Assembly: GCF_000368265.1 (NCBI RefSeq)
Contig: NZ_KB851219.1
Coordinates: forward strand, 2,164,484 to 2,228,483
Direction: 5' to 3'
From: Acinetobacter brisouisimilis
GTDB lineage: Bacteria; Pseudomonadota; Gammaproteobacteria; Pseudomonadales; Moraxellaceae
DNA: 64,000 bases
This document shows, in pieces, positions 1-8,116 of the stretch. The notes under the pieces were generated by a model. It was not told the origin of the DNA. It did no database searches and saw only the letters and a list, made by a program, of their open reading frames with translations. A program made the position numbers and the translations under genes. Each line of letters starts with the position of its first letter. The stretch's first letter is position 1.

Positions 1-833
1 TGACGTAAATTTTTGATTTGTGCATTTTTAATCGTGCTATTTAAAGTCACTGACTGATCTAAAAGAGTAAACGATTTAGCCAAGTTAATATTTGAATCTG
101 CACCTACAGACTGATTAGAACGTGCCAAAATGCCCAACTTGACCCCCACAATCCGAGCAGTTGGTGCATTGGTTGTGTATTGCGCAATCGTCATGTCTTG
201 AAAATTACCCGAGCTATTTTGAACGGTCAGCAAGACATGAAAATAATCCACACGCTTCATAACGATTTGACCATTATCATTATTAAAGGCATTCACATTA
301 TTTGAACGCCCAGCAGCGCAAGCTAACGCTAATGCTGTTGCAGATGTTTCATTGCTATTGATATTAGCATCCTGACGCACAAAATAACGTTCAACTACAT
401 AAACAGAAGCATCTGTCACTTGTGTTCCTTCACAATCAAATAAACCACTGTCAATTTGGGCTTGTGTCGGTAAATATTGAATAACCAGTTGATCACTACC
501 GACATTCACATTCGATGTATTGCTAACCGCACTTTGACTGACAGTAGAAGATGCTACTCCTGCCAAGTTTGTCGTACCAAAAACAATGCCACCATTTGCA
601 GAGCCTGCTGTCATGGTTGCTGTTACAGCATTTAAATTTGCCATCCGAATATCTTTTGTAATGTAGTTTAAGGCAAAATTAGCATTATCTTGAATATCAG
701 ATGCGCCTTGTTGTAAGGCAAAACTTTTTTGCCCTGCAATAAAGAGCATGGTTGCTGCCGCAACAATAATTAAACCCAAAGCCAGTGATACCATGAGTTC
801 AATAAGCGTAAACCCTCGTTGTGAATATTGCAT
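1..833 (-). CDS. pilW: PilW-like type IV minor pilin (3' end beyond window)
   Basis: Minor pilin expected to join the priming complex that starts type IV pilus assembly in the inner membrane. Seen: the frame begins with a class III prepilin leader ([17 protein letters not shown]), with cleavage expected between G7 and F8 and the conserved Glu at mature position 5, followed by one hydrophobic helix. About 277 residues are visible and the frame is open at base 1, so the C-terminus is missing. Its ATG follows the pilV TAA with no gap, indicating translational coupling in a fimT-pilV-pilW operon. The length, the position after pilV and the Asn/Ser/Thr-rich body fit PilW better than PilX. The neighbouring pilX, pilY1 and pilE genes would be expected beyond the left edge. 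Confidence 0.85.
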   Translation of the reverse strand, partial: MQYSQRGFTLIELMVSLALGLIIVAAATMLFIAGQKSFALQQGASDIQDNANFALNYITKDIRMANLNAVTATMTAGSANGGIVFGTTNLAGVASSTVSQSAVSNTSNVNVGSDQLVIQYLPTQAQIDSGLFDCEGTQVTDASVYVVERYFVRQDANINSNETSATALALACAAGRSNNVNAFNNDNGQIVMKRVDYFHVLLTVQNSSGNFQDMTIAQYTTNAPTARIVGVKLGILARSNQSVGADSNINLAKSFTLLDQSVTLNSTIKNAQIKNLR

Positions 834-1358
834 TTAATATGCCTCCATCACAATACAGGTTGAAGTATCATTATAAGAAAAACCTGAACTTGTACTATTG
901 GTACATGCGATATGCCCTGTTGTTGTCGCAGTTGTATCTACAGGGTCAGTTTTATTCCATGCGATATAAATGCACTGACGACCATTTGCTGTACCAGGAC
1001 AAGTGATCATATTCAAAGTCATACCTGCATTGGTTGCCTGTACATAAGCTTCATGAACATCAAATGCTGCTTTTGCTGTTGGCGTACAAAAACCACTATA
1101 ACAATTACTACCAGAAGCAGCCTGATTGGTTTGACTGGCTAATTGAGTTTGATATTGCGTTATAGCAGAATTATTAATCCGTATTTTTTCAGACAAGTCC
1201 CGTGCAATATTTATTGCCTGAATTCGATTAAACCCTTCAGAAGTCGCCTCTACAGCGCGTAATTGTAAAGCGACAAAGCCTAAAACTGCGATTGCCAAAA
1301 GCAGTAACGCTACTAGAACTTCAAGCAACCCGACCCCCTGCTGATATTTAACTCGCAT
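834..1358 (-). CDS. pilV: PilV-like type IV pilus minor pilin
   Basis: Minor pilin of the type IV pilus tip/priming complex. The N-terminus MRVKYQQGVGLLEVLVALLL carries the GspI/PilV form of the prepilin motif (G^VGLLEV), and residues about 9-30 form the hydrophobic helix. A Cys pair (NCYSGFC) in the middle and a later Cys may form disulfides. I chose the ATG at 1358 because GGGGAG lies six bases upstream; an ATG 36 bases earlier would put twelve residues before the usual leader. The gene overlaps the end of fimT by 11 bases, and its TAA touches the pilW ATG, so the three are co-transcribed. Length (174 aa) is normal for PilV. Confidence 0.87.
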   Translation of the reverse strand: MRVKYQQGVGLLEVLVALLLLAIAVLGFVALQLRAVEATSEGFNRIQAINIARDLSEKIRINNSAITQYQTQLASQTNQAASGSNCYSGFCTPTAKAAFDVHEAYVQATNAGMTLNMITCPGTANGRQCIYIAWNKTDPVDTTATTTGHIACTNSTSSGFSYNDTSTCIVMEAY

Positions 1359-1824
1359 TGCAACTCCCCGTAACAAGATCGCCTTGTTGTACAACTCCCA
1401 TTCGGGAAAGGATTATTCTTTTTGAGTACTGTGCTTGTGCTTGTGCTTGATCACATAAGACCAATGTCATATCTGCACTTAATGGTGCTGTTGTTGTCGT
1501 TGGGTCTTGAACCATGCCATCTGCACGAAAAACGATTGTTGTTGTTGTTGAAATCAGTGCCGATTTTCCTGAAGCTGCCCAGTTGAGCGTACTGTCAGTA
1601 TCTGCAGCAGATGAATTTAAAACGACAGTGACAGCACTACGTTGCAAAGCAGCCTTAGATCGCGCTTTTCCTAAAGTAATCACTAAACTACGCGTGCTTG
1701 CATTCAAATTCTGTTTGAGCAACACATTGTTAAATGAGGGCACTGCAATGACTGCAATAATCGCTATAACCCCAATCGTGACCATAAGCTCAATCAGAGT
1801 AAAACCTCGAACTGAACGCATCAT
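1348..1824 (-). CDS. fimT: GspH/FimT-family pseudopilin
   Basis: Pseudopilin of the type IV pilus minor-pilin operon. [15 protein letters not shown] is a typical prepilin leader, with cleavage expected after the Gly before Phe. A hydrophobic helix follows, then a GspH-type globular domain with a Thr/Ser-rich middle (TTTTIVFRADGMVQ resembles the family's F-x-x-x-G core). The frame is open 66 bases further upstream, but that stretch would place over 20 residues before the leader. The ATG pair at 1824/1821 has an AGG about ten bases upstream and is preferred. It is the first gene of fimT-pilV-pilW, just downstream of ispH as in Pseudomonas. It could equally be called fimU; sequence alone does not separate the two. 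Confidence 0.82.
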   Translation of the reverse strand: MMRSVRGFTLIELMVTIGVIAIIAVIAVPSFNNVLLKQNLNASTRSLVITLGKARSKAALQRSAVTVVLNSSAADTDSTLNWAASGKSALISTTTTIVFRADGMVQDPTTTTAPLSADMTLVLCDQAQAQAQYSKRIILSRMGVVQQGDLVTGSCNAS

Positions 1825-1904
1825 ATTATTAGCCTGCACAGCATTTTCCCATTTAAAATCATAACTATTTTTATTACAAAAAAAATACAATCAAGATAAA
1901 AGGT

Positions 1905-1932
1905 CTATAAAAGCAGATAAAATGTTATCTGC
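1905..1932 (-). terminator. rho-independent terminator of ispH
   Basis: Read on the minus strand, an 8-bp stem (GCAGATAA / TTATCTGC) with a 4-base CATT loop is followed by TTTTATA. It lies 17 bases after the ispH stop codon and upstream of fimT, so it probably separates ispH from the pilin operon. Confidence 0.75.
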
Positions 1933-1949
1933 CTGAATTTTCTTTGCGG

Positions 1950-2900
1950 TTATGCCTGTATCACATGGATCCTTAATTCTTTAGGTAGGCTAAATGTTAC
2001 ATTTTCTTCACGCCCATCAAGTTCTTCAGGAGACTCTGCGCCCCAGTCCTGCAACCGCTGAATCACTTGCTTAATTAAAATTTCTGGAGCTGATGCACCT
2101 GCGGTTACACCGACCTTAGTGGTTGATTGGAACCAGTCTTGTTGCAACTGTTCAGCATTGTCAACCAAATACGAAGTTTTTCCCATGCGCTCCGCAAGTT
2201 CACGCAAACGATTAGAATTGGATGAGTTGGGAGAACCCACCACCAAGACGACATCACACTTTTCAGCTAAATCACGCACCGCATCCTGACGGTTTTGGGT
2301 TGCATAGCAAATATCATCTTTACGAGGGCCCTGAATATGAGGATATTTTTGACGCAAGGCATCAATCACTTTCGCAGTATCATCAATCGACAGTGTAGTT
2401 TGAGTGACAAAAGCGACTCTTTCAGGATGTTTCACTTGTAATTCAGCAACATCTTGCTCGTTTTCAACCAGATAAATTTCACCACCGCTATTTTTATCGT
2501 ATTGCCCCATCGTTCCCTCAACTTCAGGGTGACCATGATGTCCAATCAGAATCGCTTCTACGCCTTCCCGCGCATATTTGGTGACTTCAATATGTACTTT
2601 CGTTACGAGTGGACAAGTAGCATCAAAGACTTTTAAGCCACGGCGCGCGGCTTCCTGCTGTACTGCTTTGGACACCCCATGCGCACTAAAAATGACAATA
2701 TTATCGTCTGGAACTTCATCAAGTTCATCGACAAAGATCGCGCCACGCTGACGCAGGTCATCTACGACAAATTTATTGTGTACGACTTCATGACGTACAT
2801 AAATTGGTGGCTGGAAACATTCAAGTGCCCGATTGACAATTGCAATCGCACGGTCAACACCTGCACAAAAGCCTCGTGGGTTCGCCAATACAATTTCCAT
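1950..2900 (-). CDS. ispH: 4-hydroxy-3-methylbut-2-enyl diphosphate reductase
   Basis: Last enzyme of the MEP isoprenoid pathway: it reduces HMBPP to IPP and DMAPP using a [4Fe-4S] cluster in the cytoplasm. The three cluster cysteines are visible at C12 (RGFCAGV), C96 (DATCPLV) and C198 ([11 protein letters not shown]). The substrate-binding histidines are present at H41, H74 (SAHG) and in the [10 protein letters not shown] segment near 121-130. The SNSNRL motif for diphosphate binding is also present. Length 316 aa matches the family. GGAAG precedes the ATG. It is divergent from gmk, with 120 bases between the two starts. Isoprenoid supply links loosely to the ubiquinone genes elsewhere in the window. 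Confidence 0.97.
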   Translation of the reverse strand: MEIVLANPRGFCAGVDRAIAIVNRALECFQPPIYVRHEVVHNKFVVDDLRQRGAIFVDELDEVPDDNIVIFSAHGVSKAVQQEAARRGLKVFDATCPLVTKVHIEVTKYAREGVEAILIGHHGHPEVEGTMGQYDKNSGGEIYLVENEQDVAELQVKHPERVAFVTQTTLSIDDTAKVIDALRQKYPHIQGPRKDDICYATQNRQDAVRDLAEKCDVVLVVGSPNSSNSNRLRELAERMGKTSYLVDNAEQLQQDWFQSTTKVGVTAGASAPEILIKQVIQRLQDWGAESPEELDGREENVTFSLPKELRIHVIQA

Positions 2901-3020
2901 AACTTCCTCAATCTGACAGGCAATGACTGTATTTTTTGAATTTATCGACCAAACTATTCAGTTTAGCCGCGCTCTACTCTAATATAGAGAAGATATTTTA
3001 TCATATCAGGAAAAAATATC

Positions 3021-3641
3021 ATGTCGGGTCTATTGTTTGTCGTTTCTGCAGCGTCAGGAACTGGCAAAACATCTCTGGTCAAAGCCCTGCTTGAACGTGT
3101 AACCAATCTACATGTTTCTGTTTCTCATACTACTCGTGGGCAGCGTCCCGGTGAACTCGATGGCGTGCATTATCACTTCACCAGTAAAGATCACTTTTTA
3201 GCGCAAGTGAAAGAAGGTGGTTTTATCGAATATGCGGAAGTATTTGGTAATTACTATGGAACGTCACAAACAACCGTCAAGCAACAGCTTGAAAAAGGAC
3301 ATGACGTTCTACTCGAAATTGACTGGCAAGGTGCAGAGCAAGTTCGTAAATTATTCCCTGAATCTAAACAGATTTTTATTTTACCGCCAAGTCAGTTTGA
3401 TTTACGCCAACGCCTGTCAAACCGTGGTACAGATGCGGTAGAAGTCATTGAACATCGTTTAAGTTGTGCAATTACCGACATGCAGCAATACGTCAATTTT
3501 GATTATGTGATTATTAATGATGACTTTAATAAAGCCCTACATGATTTAGAATCCGTAATCAACGCTAACCGCCTGACTATGCTACAGCAAGCTCGGCGTC
3601 ATCAGCAACTGATTGAAAAATTGTTGCACCCAGAGAATTGA
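3021..3641 (+). CDS. gmk: guanylate kinase
   Basis: Phosphorylates GMP to GDP with ATP, in nucleotide metabolism and (p)ppGpp precursor supply. The P-loop is at residues 9-17 (SAASGTGKT). The GMP-binding region follows, with SHTTRGQRPGE and the DGVHYHF and EYAEVFGNYYGT segments typical of the family, and the lid region SNRGTDAVEVIEHRL. Length 206 aa is usual. AGGAAAAA lies eight bases before the ATG. It is followed by rpoZ and spoT, the widely conserved gmk-rpoZ-spoT order in gammaproteobacteria. Confidence 0.97.
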   Translation: MSGLLFVVSAASGTGKTSLVKALLERVTNLHVSVSHTTRGQRPGELDGVHYHFTSKDHFLAQVKEGGFIEYAEVFGNYYGTSQTTVKQQLEKGHDVLLEIDWQGAEQVRKLFPESKQIFILPPSQFDLRQRLSNRGTDAVEVIEHRLSCAITDMQQYVNFDYVIINDDFNKALHDLESVINANRLTMLQQARRHQQLIEKLLHPEN

Positions 3642-3716
3642 TTAAAACTTGAGTCTATGTGCAAAGCATCTTATACTGCACAGTCTAGTTAAATTTAACT
3701 CAGCAAGAGATTTGTT

Positions 3717-3995
3717 ATGGCACGCGTAACTGTTGAAGATTGTTTAGACCATGTAGATAACCGTTTTGAATTGGTCCTTGTGGCAAGTAAACGTGCGCGC
3801 CAATTATCACGTCAAGGCATTGAACCAACTGTAGAGTGGGACAATGACAAGCCAACTGTTGTGGCTCTACGTGAAATTGCAGCCGGCCATATAAGCAAAG
3901 ACATTTTGAAACAACGTGAGCAAGACTACCAAGTATCAAGCCTTGATCTTGCTCTTTCTGCAAATAACTTAAACCTAGAAGGCTTTACTTTCTAA
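3717..3995 (+). CDS. rpoZ: DNA-directed RNA polymerase omega subunit
   Basis: Small RNA polymerase subunit that helps fold and hold beta prime and forms part of a ppGpp binding site in proteobacteria. The protein starts [20 protein letters not shown], the typical omega N-terminus, followed by the conserved KRARQL and ALREIAAG segments. Length 92 aa is normal. An AAGAGA Shine-Dalgarno precedes the ATG. A strong terminator follows, so spoT downstream probably has its own promoter despite the conserved order. Confidence 0.97.
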   Translation: MARVTVEDCLDHVDNRFELVLVASKRARQLSRQGIEPTVEWDNDKPTVVALREIAAGHISKDILKQREQDYQVSSLDLALSANNLNLEGFTF

Positions 3996-4011
3996 GTCCA
4001 AGTTTTTTGCA

Positions 4012-4043
4012 AAAAAGCCTAGTTGGTTCAACTAGGCTTTTTT
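4012..4043 (+). terminator. rho-independent terminator after rpoZ
   Basis: A 9-bp perfect stem (GCCTAGTTG / CAACTAGGC) with a 3-base loop is followed by six T residues. It is preceded by an A-run, so it could also work on the other strand, but only plus-strand genes flank it. Confidence 0.92.
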
Positions 4044-4200
4044 GTTTGCACTGTTATGATGCAATATTGAGTGAAATAATCAACTTTATTGAAATATTTT
4101 TGGTTTTTTCAGTGAGAAAAATTGACAAGACCCACAGAATGTTTTTCATTAAAGGGCTAACGTTTCCATTTGTGATTTAGCATTGAATTAAGGGTGGTTT

Positions 4201-6306
4201 ATGCCAGGCGAAGAAGTCAGCCAAGCCAAGCAACAACTGAAACTGATTATTGACGAATATCTGTCAGAAAAAGATGTCGAACTGGTGCTTGCTGCCTGTG
4301 ATTTTGCCGACCTTGCTCACAGCGGGATCACACGTAAAAGCGGCGAACCTTATGTGCTGCACCCAATTGCCGTATCTAGCATACTGGCGCACATGCGACT
4401 TGATTCCCAAACGCTGATGGCAGCGTTGCTGCATGATGTAATTGAAGATACCGAATTTAGTAAAGAAGAGATTGCGAGCAAGTTTGGTAAAGTCGTTGCC
4501 GAACTGGTCGATGGTGTCACCAAACTGACCCACTCTAGTGACAAACAGGTCAATAAAGCAGCCTCTTTTCGTAAAATTCTACAAGCGACCTTGCAAGACC
4601 CACGCGTAATTATCATCAAACTGGCAGACCGCTATCACAACATGACCACGCTTGATGCGTTACGCCCTGATAAACGCGCCCGCATTGCCCAAGAAACCTT
4701 TGATATTTTTGTGCCTATGGCACGTATCGTAGGGATGAATGAAATGGGTGATAATCTCGAATATCTGTGTTATCAAAATCTTGACCTTGACGTATTCAAC
4801 AAAATTCAGCAGGCACTCCAACAGACTCGACCGAAACGCTGTGAATATCAACAAATCTGGGAAAAAAATCTTACACAGTTACTACAGCGACATCAGATTA
4901 CAGGTCGCATTAAAAAGAAAAATAATAATATTGAGCTGATTCGCCACTTCCTTAAAAATGACATTAATCTACAAGAACTTACCCGTAGTCATACCTTCGA
5001 AATTATTCTAACCAGCATTGCCGACTGTGACCGTCTTGTCGATGTGTTACGGGAAAACTTTCAGGTTCTACAATTTAACGACCATATCCGTCGACCATTA
5101 CCAGGTGGCAACCAGTCCCTGATGATGCGATTGAAGGGTGAAAAAACCACCCTATCCCTGACCATTCAAACTGAGCTCATGCGCAAGGCTGCGCGTTTTG
5201 GTGTGGTTCTCGGTGAAAATGCACCTCAAGCATGCCGCTCAGCCATTCAGGCATCTATGCAAAACCTGAATACCTTAATTGACGGTGAATGTGCCAAAAC
5301 GACTTTTAGTGATTTGCTAGACTATTTGCATCAGGAAAAGATCTGGGTTTATACACCACATGGCCATCTGCATGAGCTACCGCAAGGTGCAACCATTGTC
5401 GATTTTGCCTATGCTGCCAGCCTGTTTTTAGGTAACCATGCGATTGGGGCAAAAGTGGATGGAGAGACCAAACCTCTGTCTACCCCTCTTGCGAGTGGGC
5501 AGGTTGTAGAAATTCTAACCGATGTGCTCGCAAGCCCGAACCCTGACTGGCTGAGTTTCATTAATACACAAAAAGCACGCCGTGCGATTCAAAATATCTT
5601 GCGTGATCAAGATGTTGAAGAACAGCGCATTATTGGTAAACAGGCACTTGACCGTGCTTTACGCCTGTTTAACAGTTCTAGTCATGAGTTATCTGAAGAT
5701 GACTGGATCAATGTTTTAGAATGGCGTCATGTTGACAATAAAAATACCTTATATGAACAAATTGCTGTCGGTGATCTGCTGCCACAACTGGTTGCCAATC
5801 ATTTATTTTCCATCGACAGTCAATTGGAAGAACCAAGTTCACATCGTTTGATTCAGGGTACAGACGGTATTGATGTCAAGTATGCGCGCTGTTGTAACCC
5901 AATTTTGGGCGATCCAATTCAAGGGCATTTATCGCGCCGTGGGTTGATTGTACACCGTGAACGCTGCCATAACCTGCTACATGAGCAGCATCTACATCCT
6001 GAAAATATCATGCCATTACAGTGGAGTGATTACGAAGTCGATGATGTGAGTTTTACCGCATATTTATGCATTGATATGAGTATGAATGACGAACAGATTT
6101 CTGACCTGATCTATCAATGTCGTAAAGCTAAATTTGGGGTAGAAATGATTAATTCCCAAGACAACAAAACCTATGTCAATGTCGTCGTCAATAACCGTAA
6201 GGAAATTGCTCAAGTGATTCGTGAGCTGCGTTTACACTTCGGTTTTCCACGAATTCTGCGCCAAGATACGCCTGTAATGATTAGCGAAACGCATAAAGTT
6301 GTATAA
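4201..6306 (+). CDS. spoT: SpoT-family (p)ppGpp hydrolase with degenerate synthetase domain
   Basis: RelA/SpoT-homologue controlling the alarmone (p)ppGpp. The N-terminal HD hydrolase domain looks intact: H54 (YVLHP), H78-D79 (LLHDVIEDT) and D143 (KLADRYHNM). The following synthetase region (about 230-390) lacks the family's catalytic motifs. Instead of the usual KDYIA-x-PK-x-NGYQSLHT and EVQIRT blocks it has RPLPGGNQSLMMRL and SLTIQTELM, and the AHW motif is missing. TGS (about 375-440), a zinc-finger domain (CC...RERCHN, about 565-590) and a C-terminal ACT domain follow. Family knowledge: Acinetobacter SpoT is described as a monofunctional hydrolase, which agrees. AAGGGTGG precedes the ATG. 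ridA follows closely, as in other gammaproteobacteria. Confidence 0.95.
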   Translation: MPGEEVSQAKQQLKLIIDEYLSEKDVELVLAACDFADLAHSGITRKSGEPYVLHPIAVSSILAHMRLDSQTLMAALLHDVIEDTEFSKEEIASKFGKVVAELVDGVTKLTHSSDKQVNKAASFRKILQATLQDPRVIIIKLADRYHNMTTLDALRPDKRARIAQETFDIFVPMARIVGMNEMGDNLEYLCYQNLDLDVFNKIQQALQQTRPKRCEYQQIWEKNLTQLLQRHQITGRIKKKNNNIELIRHFLKNDINLQELTRSHTFEIILTSIADCDRLVDVLRENFQVLQFNDHIRRPLPGGNQSLMMRLKGEKTTLSLTIQTELMRKAARFGVVLGENAPQACRSAIQASMQNLNTLIDGECAKTTFSDLLDYLHQEKIWVYTPHGHLHELPQGATIVDFAYAASLFLGNHAIGAKVDGETKPLSTPLASGQVVEILTDVLASPNPDWLSFINTQKARRAIQNILRDQDVEEQRIIGKQALDRALRLFNSSSHELSEDDWINVLEWRHVDNKNTLYEQIAVGDLLPQLVANHLFSIDSQLEEPSSHRLIQGTDGIDVKYARCCNPILGDPIQGHLSRRGLIVHRERCHNLLHEQHLHPENIMPLQWSDYEVDDVSFTAYLCIDMSMNDEQISDLIYQCRKAKFGVEMINSQDNKTYVNVVVNNRKEIAQVIRELRLHFGFPRILRQDTPVMISETHKVV

Positions 6307-6380
6307 TTTAAGCGCATCCTACATAGATTGTGTGCTATATATAAATGATATAGGTCATTGAATTTGTAAAGGAGACATGT

Positions 6381-6761
6381 ATGTCACGCCAAGTGATTCA
6401 TACTGAAAATGCACCTGCTGCAATTGGAACTTACTCCCAAGCCATTTTAGTTGGGAATACACTGTATCTTTCTGGACAAATTGGTTTAGATCCATACAGC
6501 ATGGAATTGGTGGATGGTATTGAAGCACAAATTCGTCGTGTTTTTGACAACATCAAGGCTGTTTGTGAAGCTGCTGGCGGCTCTTTAGCAGATTTTGCAA
6601 AATTGAATATCTTCTTGACAGACTTGTCTAATTTTCAATTGGTCAACCAGATTATGGGCGAATACTTCCCACAACCTTACCCTGCACGTGCAGCGTTGGG
6701 CGTGGCAAGCTTACCTAAAGGGGCTTTGGTTGAAATGGATGGTATTGTAATCATTCCTTAA
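6381..6761 (+). CDS. ridA: RidA-family 2-iminobutanoate/2-iminopropanoate deaminase
   Basis: Hydrolyses reactive enamine/imine intermediates made by PLP enzymes such as threonine dehydratase, protecting PLP enzymes from damage. Active-site residues of the RidA subgroup are visible: Y18 (TYSQA), R103 (YPARAAL) and E118 (LVEMDG). Length 126 aa is normal. AAGGAG stands seven bases before the ATG. It lies 74 bases after spoT, a common arrangement, and ends at a clear terminator. Confidence 0.95.
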   Translation: MSRQVIHTENAPAAIGTYSQAILVGNTLYLSGQIGLDPYSMELVDGIEAQIRRVFDNIKAVCEAAGGSLADFAKLNIFLTDLSNFQLVNQIMGEYFPQPYPARAALGVASLPKGALVEMDGIVIIP

Positions 6762-6780
6762 GTACAAAATGATGTATATA

Positions 6781-6805
6781 AAACCACCGATCAGGTGGTT
6801 TTTTT
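6781..6805 (+). terminator. rho-independent terminator after ridA
   Basis: AAACCACC / GGTGGTTT stem of 8 bp with a GATCA loop, followed by further T residues. It closes the spoT-ridA transcript. Confidence 0.9.
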
Positions 6806-6852
6806 CATCCAAAAAGCCAATTATAGTTTTGTAAATATGAAGATGAAACCCA

Positions 6853-6882
6853 TTGACAAACGATAACAATTATCAATAATAT
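6853..6882 (+). promoter_or_regulatory. Fur-box promoter of bfd
   Basis: A consensus -35 TTGACA (6853-6858) and a TAATAT -10 (6877-6882) are separated by 18 bases. The spacer holds CGATAACAATTATCA (6861-6875), which matches the 7-1-7 Fur consensus TGATAATnATTATCA at 12 of 14 arm positions. This predicts iron-dependent repression of bfd: high iron blocks it, iron starvation induces it. Matches are read directly; Fur binding is inferred. Confidence 0.8.
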
Positions 6883-6916
6883 CAGTAATCGTATTTATCT
6901 TTTCATGGGTGCGCAC

Positions 6917-7111
6917 ATGTATGTTTGTTTATGTCGTGGAATTACCGACCAAGATATCAAAGATGCTGTTGCCAATGGTGCAGAAAGTTTTCGGGAAATT
7001 CGTGATTTACTCGATTTAGGCACTTGTTGTGGACGTTGTGCACCTGAAGCCCGTAGCCTGATTAATGAAGAATTGGCTGCCATTGCTGCAAAGATTTCTA
7101 TCGCCGCATAG
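6917..7111 (+). CDS. bfd: bacterioferritin-associated ferredoxin
   Basis: Small [2Fe-2S] protein that docks on bacterioferritin and passes electrons through its heme to release stored iron. Starting at the ATG at 6917, the protein reads MYVCLCRGIT, the family N-terminus. The four cluster cysteines are VCLC near the start and CGRC in GTCCGRC; an additional Cys precedes the CGRC. An in-frame ATG 12 bases upstream (6905) would add MGAH; neither start has a strong Shine-Dalgarno. Length 64 aa is typical. It lies 203 bases before bfr, and its promoter carries a Fur box, so it is probably expressed under iron limitation. Confidence 0.92.
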   Translation: MYVCLCRGITDQDIKDAVANGAESFREIRDLLDLGTCCGRCAPEARSLINEELAAIAAKISIAA

Positions 7112-7314
7112 CCCCATTACAGGGGCAACGTCTCCTTGTCCGCTTTTGATTTAGAGTGGGTTTATTTTAGGTGTCAAAACTCACCTTCACCATGTGATTG
7201 TGATTTTCATTTGCCGTTCGATAAATTACTCGCAGCAATACAACTTCTTGGCTAAGATAAACTTATCATTGCCTTAACCCTGTTGAGGCTTGCATTATTT
7301 GCGGAGAAATAATA

Positions 7315-7788
7315 ATGAAAGGCAATCGCGATGTTATCAATCAGTTAAATCAGGTGTTGTATCACCATCTCACGGCGATCAATCAATATTTTCTGCATTC
7401 ACGTATGTTTAACGACTGGGGCGTTGAGAAACTTGGCTCTGCCGAGTACAAAGAATCGATCCGTCAAATGAAACATGCAGACAAAGTCATTGAACGTATT
7501 TTATTTCTTGAAGGTCTGCCAAACCTGCAAAATTTAGGTAAATTATATATCGGTCAGCATACTTTAGAAGTGTTGCAGTGCGATGTGCGGAAAGTTAAAG
7601 AAAATATTGAAGCACTGCAAAAAGCAGTCGCATTGTCAGAACAACTACAAGACTATGTCTCACGTGATCTGGTTCAGGAAATTCTAGAACATGAAGAAAA
7701 TTACTGGGACTGGCTGGAAACTCAGATCGACCTCACAGAAAGTGTAGGTATCGAAAACTATATTCAGAGCAACATGTCTGATGAGTAA
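7315..7788 (+). CDS. bfr: bacterioferritin, heme-binding type lacking ferroxidase ligands
   Basis: Bacterioferritin subunit of the 24-mer iron storage shell. Length 157 aa and alignment with E. coli Bfr are gap-free through about residue 140. The heme ligand M52 (RQMKHAD) is kept. Of the six ferroxidase ligands, only H54 and E127 remain; E18 is H18 (YHHLTAINQYF), E51 is Q51, E94 is V94 and H130 is Y130. This resembles heme-binding subunits of two-gene bacterioferritins (for example in Neisseria), which need a second subunit with an intact ferroxidase centre. GCGGAG precedes the ATG. bfd lies upstream, so the pair probably serves iron release. The partner subunit is not in this window. Confidence 0.93.
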   Translation: MKGNRDVINQLNQVLYHHLTAINQYFLHSRMFNDWGVEKLGSAEYKESIRQMKHADKVIERILFLEGLPNLQNLGKLYIGQHTLEVLQCDVRKVKENIEALQKAVALSEQLQDYVSRDLVQEILEHEENYWDWLETQIDLTESVGIENYIQSNMSDE

Positions 7789-8044
7789 CAACCTGCCGAA
7801 AGATAAATGCCGATCAGCGAAGGAGATTTTTAATCATCTCCTTCCTGTTCTCGATAAATTATTATAAATCATAAAACTATATCAACTTCATTCTTACCAA
7901 TTTATACAAGTAATACTCCTCGCCCAAAAAACAGGTCAATCCCCTCATTGAATGGATAAATCTCGGAAGCGTCTTACCCTCAATATGTTTTTATCTTGAA
8001 TTATGATAGGTAACACTTCTGTGAAGCATATCGCATCATCAATT
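7789..8044 (+). other. intergenic region after bfr, nothing recognised
   Basis: About 255 bases between bfr and the pglL terminator. I found no open frame with a plausible start, no tRNA and no strong hairpin. A short CATCTCCTTC / GAAGGAGATTTTTAATC repeat around 7819-7846 (arms AAGGAGAT and ATCTCCTT) followed only by CCTGTT is the nearest thing to a terminator for bfr, and it lacks a proper T-run. Confidence 0.5.
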
Positions 8045-8086
8045 CGAAAAAGAAAATGCCAGTCAATTGCTTAACTGACTGGCATT
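8045..8086 (-). terminator. rho-independent terminator of pglL
   Basis: On the minus strand an 11-bp perfect stem (AATGCCAGTCA / TGACTGGCATT) with a 9-base loop is followed by TTTTCTTTTT. It lies about 30 bases after the pglL stop codon. Confidence 0.88.
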
Positions 8087-8116
8087 AGGCTATAAAGCAG
8101 CTTTTTTACTTAGGCA

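Noticed and set aside
7256..7267. GATAAACTTATC upstream of bfr, resembling a Fur box
   Set aside because: It is only a 12-base dyad with the wrong spacing for the 7-1-7 Fur pattern and has no promoter elements around it.
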